A stretch of 64,000 nt of DNA from contig NW_022881603.1 in the NCBI RefSeq assembly GCF_003369915.1, positions 28,083,522-28,147,521 of the forward strand, in the 5' to 3' direction. The position numbers and the translations under genes were made by a program. Below the pieces are notes generated by a model, which was given only the letters and a program-made list of their open reading frames with translations, searched no databases and had not been told where the DNA came from. This DNA is from Drosophila miranda. Lineage: Eukaryota; Arthropoda; Insecta; Diptera; Drosophilidae. The first letter of the stretch is position 1, and each line of letters starts with the position of its first letter. Positions 45,883 through 56,960 of the stretch are shown piece after piece.

Positions 45883-46384
45883 AATGAATTGCTAAGCGTT
45901 TCATATGGGGGGAAGAGGAGCCACAGCAACGGGAGGGTAAGGCTGCTGCACATGGCAGGGAGATCCAAAACGTTGTTATTCAGATCTCAGGTAGGGTGGG
46001 TACATCAGGGGTAAAAACATAGCCACCTCGACCTGGTCCACGTCTGTGTTGAAGGAAGTTACTGTAATGTTGTTTGTCGAGTAGAGTCCGTTTGCAGTTT
46101 TTTTTTGTCGGTTACTTTTGTTGTTTCAATTTGTTCGAGATGTCCAATTAGTTGGTATATTGTGCGACCTGAGGGCTTGGGAAGTACCCTGCCCTGGGAT
46201 GACTGGATAGCCGGCCTTGCCCCGAAGAAAACAAAGGTTCGTAACAATGCTCGATAAAAGCTGAAGAGCGAAGAAGAGACAGAACATCTTGCGATTTGAT
46301 AAAAGATGATCACACAGAATGAATGTCTATGAGAATTTCCTCTCGCTCTCTTTCATTACATAAGAATATAGAATTCAAATTTAA
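45883..46384. other. 500-bp non-DINE segment, first copy
   Basis: Unrecognised sequence, repeated at 55,389-55,890 in the same position between a hairpin-less DINE and a 5'-complete DINE. Frames of 77 and 84 codons are open but look random. It may be a remnant of another transposon. Confidence 0.6.
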
Positions 46385-47295
46385 ACGAGGGGGAACGTTG
46401 TGAGTTGCTGCGGACACCGCAACTCTACGGTTATACCCGATACTAAGTCAGTATGGCTCTCCTCCGGCAGACGCCGCTAATATTAAACGACACGACAAAG
46501 AGTGCGTGCGAGAGAGACAGAAAATCAGTCTGAGCGTGACGTCGGGCGCTGCGTAGCCACTGCAAATTGATTTGTTCCTATTGGCTATAAAACTGATCTG
46601 ATCTGATCCAGATTCAGCAATCTGATAGATATGGTCATTATCTATGATTCTGCGTTTTTAGTTTTCTCGAATGTGCAATATTGTGGATGCAACAGGTTTT
46701 CGTTCTTTGTGTGGGCGGAAGGGGGTGGGGCGAAATTTTGAGATGCACGTTTTATAGTAAGATCTAACAGGAGTGCGGATACCAAATTTGGTTACTCTAG
46801 CCTTAATAGTCTCTGAGATTTTTGAATATCCCCAGATTTTCGTCCTTTGCGGGGGCGGAAGGGGGTGTGGCGAAATTTTGAAACAAACTCGTCTCGGTCC
46901 GATATATTAGGAGTGTGGATACCAAATTTGGTTGCTCTAGCTTTTGTAGTCTCTGAGATCTAGGCGCTAATGTTTTACTCTAAGCAAAGCCGCCTATGCT
47001 ACGTGTGTGTTAGAGAGAGACAGGGCGAGAAAAAATTAAATTGTTTCCTTGATTCTGGCTATAATAATAATACGATCCAATTCAGATTCCGCAGTCTTAA
47101 AGTTATGGCCATTCTCTACAATTCTACGTTTTTGGTTTTCTCATATCTTTAAAATTGTGGATGCCACAGATTTTCGTCCTTTGTGGGGGCGGAAGTGGGC
47201 GGGGCGAAGTTTTGAAATATTTTTGTAGCAGTGACATATCACAGAAGTCTGGATCCAAAACAACGTTGCTCTAGCTCTTATAGTCTTTGAGCACT
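46385..47295 (+). mobile_element. DINE-1-like element, 3' truncated
   Basis: Ends at TTTGAGCACT, directly joined to CCCGATACTAAG of the next unit; the GGAC tract and 3' hairpin are lost. Confidence 0.72.
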
Positions 47296-48366
47296 CCCGA
47301 TACTAAGTCAGTATGGCTCTCCTGCGGCAGACGCCGCTAATATTGAACCACACGACAAAGAGTGCGTGCGAGAGAGACAGAAAATCAGTCTGTGCGTGGC
47401 CACTGCAAATTGATTTCTTGCTTTTGGCTACAAAAATGATCCGATCCGATCCAGATTCAGCAATCTGATAGATATAGTCATTATCTATGATTCTGCGTTT
47501 TTAGTTTTCTCGAATGTGCAATATTGTGGATGCAACAGATTTTCGTTCTTTGTGGGGGCGGAAGGGGGTAGGGCGAAATTCTGAGATATACGTTTTATAG
47601 TGAGATCTAACAAGAGTGCGGATACCAAATTTGGTTACTCTAGCCTTAATAGTCTCTGAGATTTGTGGATGCCCCAGATTTTCGTCCTTTGCGGGGGCAG
47701 AAGGGGGTGTGGCGAAATTTGGACACGAAACGGTCAAGGTCCGATATCACAGGAGTGTGGATACCAAATTTGGTTGCTCTGGCTCTTATAGGTTCTGAGA
47801 TCCTTGAACTCATATTTTGCAATTGGCAAAACCGACCATGAAACCTGTGTGTTAGAGAGAGACAGAGCGAGAAAGAATGAAATTGTTTTCTTGCTTCTGG
47901 CTATAATCATTATACGATCTGGTTGAGATTTTACACTCTAGAACATATAGTCATCGTTTACGATTCTGCATTTTTGGTTTTATCGTATCTTTAAAAATGT
48001 GGATGCCACAGATTTTCGTTCTTTGTGGGGGCGGAAGTGGGCGGGGCAAAGTTTTGAAATATTTTTGTAGCAGTGACATATCACAGATGTCTGAATCCAA
48101 AACATCGTTGCTCTAGCTCTTATAGTCTTTGAGCACTAGGCGCTGAAGGGGACGGACGGACGGACGGACGGACGGACGGACGGACGGACGGACGGACGGA
48201 CGGACAGACGGACAGACAGACAGGGCTCAATCGACTCGGCTATTGATGCTGATCAAGAATATATATACTTTATGGGGTCGGAAACGATTCCTTCTGGACG
48301 TTACACACATCCACTTTTACCACAAATCTAATATACCCCAATACTCATTTTGAGTATCGGGTATAA
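47296..48366 (+). mobile_element. DINE-1-like element, 5' hairpin missing
   Basis: Starts inside the 5' inverted repeat (CCCGATACT). Closely matches 33.49-34.53 kb, but with a longer GGAC tract (about 48,152-48,210). Confidence 0.72.
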
Positions 48367-48374
48367 TAACGAAA

Positions 48375-49472
48375 ACGAGGGGGAACGTTGTGAGTTGCTG
48401 CGGACACCGCAACTCTACGGTTATACCCGATACTAAGTCAGTATGGCTCTCCTCCGGCAGACGCCGCTAATATTAAACGACACGACAAAGAGTGCGTGCG
48501 AGAGAGACAGAAAATCAGTCTGAGCGTGACGTCGGGCGCTGCGTAGCCACTGCAAATTGATTTGTTCCTATTGGCTATAAAAATGATCTGATCTGATCGA
48601 GATTCAGCAATCTGATAGATATGGTCATTATCTATGATTCTGCGTTTTTAGTTTTCTCGAATGTGCAATATTGTGGATGCAACAGATTTTCGTCCTTTGT
48701 GTGGGCGGAAGGGGGTGGGGCGAAATTTTGAGATACACTTTTTATAGTAAGATCTAACAGGAGTGCGGATACCAAATTTGGTTACTCTAGCCTTAATAGT
48801 CTCTGAGATTTTTGAATATCCCCAGATTTTCGTCCTTTGCGGGGGCGGAAGGGGGTGTGGCGAAATTTTGAAACAAACTCGTCTCGATCCGATATATTAG
48901 GAGTGTGGATACCAAATTTGGTTGCTCTAGCTTTTATAGTCTCTGAGATCTAGGCGCTAATGTTTTACTCTAAGCAAAGCCTCCTATGCTACGTGTGTGT
49001 TAGAGAGAGACAGGGCGAGAAAAAATTAAATTGTTTTCTTGATGCTGGCTATAATAATAATGCGATCCAATTCAGATTCCGCAGTCTTAAAGATATGGTC
49101 ATTTTCTACAACTCTACGTTTTTGGTTTTCTCATATCTTTAAAATTGTGGATGCCACAGATTTTCGTCCTTTGTGGGGGCGGGGCGAAGTTTTGAAATAT
49201 TTTTGTAGCAGTGACATATCACAGAAGTCTGGATCCAAAACATCGTTGCTCTAGCTCTTATAGTCTTTGAGCACTAGGCGCTGAAGGGGACGGACAGACG
49301 GACAGACGGACGGACGGACAGACGGACAGGGCTCAATCGACTCGGCTATTGATGCTGATCAAGAATATATATACTTTATGGGGTCGGAAACGATTCCTTC
49401 TGGACGTTACACACATCCACTTTTACCACAAATCTAATATACCCCAATACTCATTTTGAGTATCGGGTATAA
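48375..49472 (+). mobile_element. DINE-1-like element
   Basis: Full unit with a small deletion near 49,180 (GTGGGGGCGGGGCGAAG). Confidence 0.73.
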
Positions 49473-49480
49473 TAACGAAA

Positions 49481-50585
49481 ACGAGGGGGAACGTTGTGAG
49501 TTGCTGCGGACACCGCAACTCTACGGTTATACCCGATACTAAGTCAGTATGGCTCTCCTGCGGCAGACGCCGCTAATATTGAACCACACGACAAAGAGTG
49601 CGTGCGAGAGAGACAGAAAATCAGTCTGTGCGTGGCCACTGCAAATTGATTTCTTGCTTTTGGCTACAAAAATGATCCGATCTGATCCAGATTCAGCAAT
49701 CTGATAGATATAGTCATTATCTATGATTCTACGTTTTTAGTTTTCTCGAATGTGCAATATTGTGGATGCAACAGATTTTCGTTCTTTGGGGGGCGGAAGA
49801 GGGTGGGGCGAAATTCTAAGATATACGTTTTATAGTGAAATCTAACAGAAGTGCGGATACCAAATTTGGTTACTCTAGCCTTAATAGTCTCTGAGATTTG
49901 TGGATGCCCCAGATTTTCGTCCTTTGCGGGGGCGGAAGGGGGTGTGGCGAAATTTGGACAGAAAAAGGTCAAGGTCCGATATCACAGGAGTGTGGATATC
50001 AAATTTGGTTGCTCTGGCTCTTATAGGTTCTGAGATCCTTGAACTCATATTTTGCAATTGGCAAAACCGACCATGAAACCTGTGTGTTAGAGAGAGACAG
50101 AGCGAGAAAGAATGAAATTGTTTTCTTGATTCTGGCTATAATAATTATACGATCTGGTTCAGATTTTGCACTGTAGAAGATATGGTCATCCTCACCGATT
50201 CTGCGTTTTTGGTTTTATCGTATCTTTAAAAATGTGGATGCCACAGATTTTCGTCCTTTGTGGGGGCGGAAGTGGGCGGGGCGAAGTTTTGAAATATTTT
50301 TGTAGCAGTGACATATCACAGAAGTCTGTATCCGAAACATCGTTGCTCTAGCTCTTATAGTCTTTGAGCACTAGGCGCTGAAGGGGACGGACGGACGGAC
50401 GGACGGACGGACGGACGGACGGACAGACGGACAGACAGACAGGGCTCAATCGACTCGGCTATTGATGCTGATCAAGAATATATATACTTTATGGGGTCGG
50501 AAACGATTCCTTCTGGACGTTACACACATCCACTTTTACCACAAATCTAATATACCCCAATACTCATTTTGAGTATCGGGTATAA
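49481..50585 (+). mobile_element. DINE-1-like element
   Basis: Full unit closely related to 36,873-37,998; again it directly precedes a chimeric copy. Confidence 0.73.
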
Positions 50586-51238
50586 CGAGGGGGAACGTTG
50601 TGAGTTGCTGCGGACACCGCAACTCTACGGTTATACCCGATACTAAGTCAGTATGGCTCTCCTCCGGCAGACGCCGCTAATATTAAACGACACGACAAAG
50701 AGTGCTTAATTGCTGTTTACTTTGGGCAACTACGAACACTTGCCGAAATATAGTAGAGTTCCACTTCCACCGAAGTAATGGTGGAAGACGCATGTGCATA
50801 AGCAGATCTTTCGATTCCTTTCCGACTATGTGGTCTGCTCCTTTGCTAATGAATCAAAATCCCATCAAATCTTGCAAGCTGGATGGAAATCTGTTTGCGG
50901 TGGTTCTTCCTCTTGCTAGCCACTGGCTTCTTTGCAGACCTGAGATAGTAATTTATTTCTTAAATAGCAGACTTCTTTGTAGCAGTGACATATCACAGAA
51001 GTCTGGATCCAAAACAACGTTGCTCTAGCTCTTATAGTCTTTGAGCACTAGGCGCTGAAGGGGACGGACAGACGGACGGACGGACAGACAGACAGGGCTC
51101 AATCGACTCGGTTATTGATGCTGATCAAGCATATATATACTTTATGGGGTCGGAAACGATTCCTTCTGGACGTTACACACATCCAATTTTACCACAAATC
51201 TAATATACCCCAATACTCATTTTGAGTATCGGGTATAA
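50586..51238 (+). mobile_element. Chimeric DINE element, copy C, internally deleted
   Basis: Same left junction (AGTGC/TTAATTG at 50,706), but the insert stops at about 50,964 and joins the DINE at TTTGTAGCAGTGAC, leaving about 260 bp of arm sequence. Confidence 0.82.
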
Positions 51239-51249
51239 TTATAACGAAA

Positions 51250-52339
51250 ACGAGGGGGAACGTTGTGAGTTGCTGCGTACACCGCAACTCTACAGTTATA
51301 CCCGATACTAAGTCAGTATGGCTCTCCTGCGGCAGACGCCGCTAATATTGAACCACACGACAAAGAGTGCGTGCGAGAGAGACAGAAAATCAGTCTGTGC
51401 GTGGCCACTGCAAATTGATTTCTTGCTTTTGGCTACAAAAATGATCCGATCTGATCCAGATTCAGCAATCTGATAGATATAGTCATTATCTATGATTCTG
51501 CGTTTTTAGTTTTCTCGAATGTGCAATATTGTGGATGCAACAGATTTTCGTCCTTTGTGTGGGCGGAAGGGGGTGGGGCGAAATTTTGAGATACACTTTT
51601 TATAGTAAGATCTAACAGGAGTGCGGATACCAAATTTGGTTACTCTAGCCTTAATAGTCTCTGAGATTTTTGAATATCCCCAGATTTTCGTCCTTTGCGG
51701 GGGCAGAAGGGGGTGTGGCGAAATTTTGAAACAAACTCGTCTCGATCCGATATATTAGGAGTGTGGATACCAAATTTGGTTGCTCTAGCTTTTGTAGTCT
51801 CTGAGATCTAGGCGCTAATGTTTTACTCTAAGCAAAGCCGCCTATGCTACGTGTGTGTTAGAGAGAGACAGGGCGAGAAAAAATTAAATTGTTTTCTTGA
51901 TGCTGGCTATAATAATAATGCGATCCAATTCAGATTCCGCAGTCTTAAAGATATGGTCATTCTCTACAACTCTACATCTTTAAAAATGTGGATGCCACAG
52001 ATTTTCGTCCTTTGTGGGGGCGGAAGTGGGCGGGGCGAAGTTTTGAAATATTTTTGTAGCAGTGACATATCACAGAAGTCTGTATCCGAAACATCGTTGC
52101 TCTAGCTCTTATAGTCTTTGAGCACTAGGCGCTGAAGGGGACGGACGGACGGACGGACGGACGGACGGACGGACGGACAGACGGACAGACAGACAGGGCT
52201 CAATCGACTCGGCTATTGATGCTGATCAAGAATATATATACTTTATGGGGTCGGAAACGATTCCTTCTGGACGTTACACACATCCACTTTTACCACAAAT
52301 CTAATATACCCCAATACTCATTTTGAGTATCGGGTATAA
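51250..52339 (+). mobile_element. DINE-1-like element with small internal deletion
   Basis: A junction at 51,975 (CTCTAC/ATCTTTAAAAATG) marks the start of the block duplicated from 42,490. Confidence 0.72.
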
Positions 52340-54292
52340 CGAGGGGGAACGTTGTGAGTTGCTGCGGACACCGCAACTCTACGGTTATACCCGATACTAA
52401 GTCAGTATGGCTCTCCTCCGGCAGACGCCGCTAATATTAAACGACACGACAAAGAGTGCTTAATTGCTGTTTACTTTGGGCAACTACGAACACTTGCCGA
52501 AATATAGTAGAGTTCCACTTCCACCGAAGTAATGGTGGAAGACGCATGTGCATAAGCAGATCTTTCGATTCCTTTCCGACTATGTGGTCTGCTCCTTTGC
52601 TAATGAATCAAAATCCCATCAAATCTTGCAAGCTGGATGGAAATCTGTTTGCGGTGGTTCTTCCTCTTGCTAGCCACTGGCTTCTTTGCAGACCTGAGAT
52701 AGTAATTTATTTCTTAAAAAGTGAAATCCATTAACACAAATTCTTTTCTTTCTCCCTCTTCCTCGTTGCACCCACTCAGGGATAACTCTTCTCCGTTTTT
52801 CTCCCAACACGAAAGAGAGAAATTGCAATCACCTTTGTAATTGTGCTCTGCTACTTTTCAGCTTTATCGCAATGGCAATGCCAACAGCTTTGCTTTGTGC
52901 ACTAAAAGTATTAAATTTCCTCAAATATTCCGGGCATACACACATACAGACACACTCGTACATAAGCCAGAATGCAACAACGGGGCTAGCAGCCTTTTGT
53001 GGGGATTCCCCTTTATGGCTTTCGTTCGGTCATCGTCGTCGCCGTACCGCAGTAAGTCACAACTAAATGCTTTCAATTCCTTTTGCTGCCATTTTCTGCC
53101 TTTATCGTGGCCAGCGCTTAACTTTAAAAATAGTTTTGTATTGTTGCTATTCCCATTGTTAATGGAATCGCACGAGTGCACCCAGGAAACCATTTAGTGC
53201 TGAAACATCGCTGCAAAGAGAATGATAGCTACAATGTTGGATAACAGGCCATGTAAAGTGGAACGGATCCTGCCCGTGCCCGTTCATTCCTATGCTAACG
53301 ATCTTCCAATATACATATGTATCTACCATATATTACGAACTATTTGTGTACCCTCTCATGTGCCCTCTCATCCTCTCGCATCATTCTGTTATGTTAAAAA
53401 TATTGTTTTCAGTGTATCGTTGTATTTCTCATCTTCCTTTTCTGTCAGCTAAAACAATAACAATGACAGAGTGCAGAACGCAATCGTTTGCCATCTCCTT
53501 CCAGCAGTGTTGCCAGATTTTGAGCGCCAAAATAAGCTAGATTTTACAAAAATACAAGCTAGAACAAGCTAAAAATTGTAAAAAACAGGCTAAAAAATAG
53601 GCTAAAATAAAACAACACATAGATATATACATTTATAATTGTGTTATTATTTCATCCAATTCGCTATTGCTTGAATCGGTATATTTATCGCTGGAACGTA
53701 TTAAATTTAAATATTTCTCCGGTAATTGATAGTTGTGACAACATTTTCCATGACGGCGCAATCCATATCTGTAAAATTCAAAAGAATTTTAGTCATATTC
53801 ATGAAACAATTAATTATTTCTAAAACAAACCTTATATTTAATATTGAGTTTAAGGATTTAACGGTCATTTTGTTCCTTAGCTTGGTCTTAACAATATTCA
53901 TTTGACTGAATACACGTTCAATAGCAGCATTTGGTTTTCTCATATCTTTAAAATTGTGGATGCCACAGATTTTCGTCCTTTGTGGGGGCGGAAGTGGGCG
54001 GGGCGAAGTTTTGAAATATTTTTGTAGCAGTGACATATCACAGAAGTCTGGATCCAAAACATCGTTGCTCTAGCTCTTATAGTCTTTGAGCACTAGGCGC
54101 TGAAGGGGACGGACAGACGGACAGACGGACGGACGGACAGACAGACAGGGCTCAATCGACTCGGCTATTGATGCTGATCAAGCATATATATACTTTATGG
54201 GGTCGGAAACGATTCCTTCTGGACGTTACACACATCCAATTTTACCACAAATCTAATATACCCCAATACTCATTTTGAGTATCGGGTATAAT
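52340..54292 (+). mobile_element. Chimeric DINE element carrying an arm fragment, copy D
   Basis: Insert at 52,460-53,933, the same junctions as A and B, nearly identical to copy B at an offset of 9,506. Confidence 0.88.
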
Positions 54293-54302
54293 TATAACGA
54301 AA

Positions 54303-55388
54303 ACGAGGGGGAACGTTGTGAGTTGCTGCGGACACCGCAACTCTACGGTTATACCCGATACTAAGTCAGGATGGCTCTCCTCCGGCAGACGCCGCTAATA
54401 TTAAACGACACGACAAAGAGTGCGTGCGAGAGAGACAGAAAATCAGTCTGAGCGTGACGTCGGGCGCTGCGTAGCCACTGCAAATTGATTTGTTCCTATT
54501 GGCTATAAAAATGATCTGATCTGATCCAGATTCAGCAATCTGATAGATATGGTCATTATCTATGATTCTGCGTTTTTAGTTTTCTCGAATGTGCAATATT
54601 GTGGATGCAACAGATTTTCGTCTTTTGTGTGGGCGGAAGGGGGTGGGGCGAAATTTTGAGATACACTTTTTATAGTAAGATCTAACAGGAGTGCGGATAC
54701 CAAATTTGGTTACTCTAGCCTTAATAGTCTCTGAGATTTTTGAGTATCCCCAGATTTTCGTCCTTTGCGGTGGCGGAAGGGGGTGTGGCGAAATTTTGAA
54801 ACAAACTCGTCTCGGTCCAAAATATTAGGAGTGTGGATACCAAATTTGGTTGCTCTAGCTTTTGTAGTCTCTGAGATCTAGGCGCTAATGTTTTACTCTA
54901 AGCAAAGCCGCCTATGCTACGTGTGTGTTAGAGAGAGACAGGGCGAGAAAAAATGAAATTGTTTTCTTGATGCTGGCTATAATAATAAAACGATCTTATT
55001 CAAATTCTGCAGTCTAAAAGATATGGTCATTCTCTACGATTCTGCGTTTTTGGTTTTCTCGTATCTTTAAAATTGTGGATGCCACAGATTTTCGTCCTTT
55101 GTGGGGGCGGAAGTGGGCGGGGCGAAGTTTTGAAATATTTTTGCAGCAGTGACATATCACAGAAGTCTGGATCCAAAACAACGTTGCTCTAGCTCTTATA
55201 GTCTTTGAGCACTAGGCGCTGAAGGGGACGGACAGACGGACAGACGGACGGACGGACAGACAGACAGGGCTCAATCGACTTGGCTATTGATGCTGATCAA
55301 GCATATATATACTTTATGGGGTCGGAAACGATTCCTTCTGGACGTTACACACATCCACTTTTACCACAAATCTAATATCGGGTATAAA
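54303..55388 (+). mobile_element. DINE-1-like element without 3' hairpin, second copy
   Basis: Duplicate of 44,797-45,882, with the same loss of the 3' hairpin. Confidence 0.72.
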
Positions 55389-55890
55389 AATGAATTGCTA
55401 AGCGTTTCATATGGGGGGAAGAGGAGCCACAGCAACGGGAGGGTAAGGCTGCTGCACATGGCAGGGAGATCCAAAACGTTGTTATTCAGATCTCAGGTAG
55501 GGTGGGTACGTCAGGGGTAAAAACACAGCCACCTCGACCTGGTCCACGTCTGTGTTGAAGGAAGTTACTGTAATGTTGTTTGTCGAGTAGAGTCCGTTTG
55601 CAGTTTTTTTTTGTCGGTTACTTTTGTTGTTTCAATTTGTTCGAGATGTCCAATTAGTTGGTATATTGTGCGACCTGAGGGCTTGGGAAGTACCCTGCCC
55701 TGGGATGACTGGCTAGCCGGCCTTGCCCCGAAGAAAACAAAGGTTCGTAACAATGCTCGATAAAAGCTGAAGAGCGAAGAAGAGACAGAACATCTTGCGA
55801 TTTGATAAAAGATGATCACACAGAATGAATGTCTATGAGAATTTCCTCTCGTTCTCTTTCATTTCATAAGAATATAGAATTCAAATTTAA
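55389..55890. other. 500-bp non-DINE segment, second copy
   Basis: Duplicate of 45,883-46,384 with a handful of substitutions. Confidence 0.6.
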
Positions 55891-56960
55891 ACGAGGGGGA
55901 ACGTTGTGAGTTGCTGCGGACACCGCAACTCTACGGTTATACCCGATACTAAGTCAGTATGGCTCTCCTCCGGCAGACGCCGCTAATATTAAACGACACG
56001 ACAAAGAGTGCGTGCGAGAGAGACAGAAAATCAGTCTGAGCGTGACGACGGGCGCTGCGTAGCCACTGCAAATTGATTTGTTCCTATTGGCTATAAAAAT
56101 GATCTGATCTGATCCAGATTCAGCAATCTGATAGATATGGTCATTATCTATGATTCTGCGTTTTTAGTTTTCTCGAATGTGCAATATTGTGGATGCAACA
56201 GATTTTCGTCTTTTGTGTGGGCGGAAGGGGGTGGGGCGAAATTTTGAGATACACTTTTTATAGTAAGATCTAACAGGAGTGCGGATACCAAATTTGGTTA
56301 CTCTAGCCTTAATAGTCTCTGAGATTTTTGAATATCCCCAGATTTTCGTCCTTTGCGGGGGCGGAAGGGGGTGTGGCGAAATTTTGAAACAAACTCGTCT
56401 CGGTCCGATATATTAGGAGTGTGGATACCAAATTTGGTTGCTCTAGCTTTTGTAGTCTCTGAGATCTAGGCGCTAATGTTTTACTCTAAGCAAAGCCGCC
56501 TATGCTACGTGTGTGTTAGAGAGAGACAGGGCGAGAAAAAATTAAATTGTTTCCTTGATTCTGGCTATAATAATAATACGATCCAATTCAGATTCCGCAG
56601 TCTTAAAGTTATGGCCATTCTCTACAATTCTACGTTTTTTGTTTTCTCATATCTTTAAAATTGTGGATGCCACAGATTTTCGTCTTTTGTGGGGGCGGAA
56701 GTGGGCGGGGCGAAGTTTTGAAATATTTTTGTAGCAGTGACATATCACAGAAGTCTGGATCCAAAACATCGTTGCTCTAGCTCTTATAGTCTTTGAACAC
56801 TAGGCACTGACAGACAGGGCTCAATCGACTCGGCTATTGATGCTGATCAAGCATATATATACTTCATGGGGTCGGAAACGATTCCTTCTGGACGTTACAC
56901 ACATCCATTTTCACCACAAATCTAATATACCCCAATACTCATTTTGAGTATCGGGTATAA
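55891..56960 (+). mobile_element. DINE-1-like element, GGAC tract lost
   Basis: The GGAC tract is reduced to CTGACAGACAGGG at about 56,808-56,820. Its 3' end is the mirror partner of unit 3 at 24,979. Confidence 0.75.

Larger units (their letters stand above)
42490..47295 (+). repeat. 4.8-kb block of the array, first copy
   Basis: Matches 51,975-56,800 at an offset of 9,485 to 9,506; the change comes from GGAC tract length. Includes chimeric copy B, one DINE, the 500-bp segment and most of the next DINE. Confidence 0.85.
51975..56800 (+). repeat. 4.8-kb block of the array, second copy
   Basis: Partner of 42,490-47,295. The copies part at 47,295, where the first is truncated. Confidence 0.85.
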
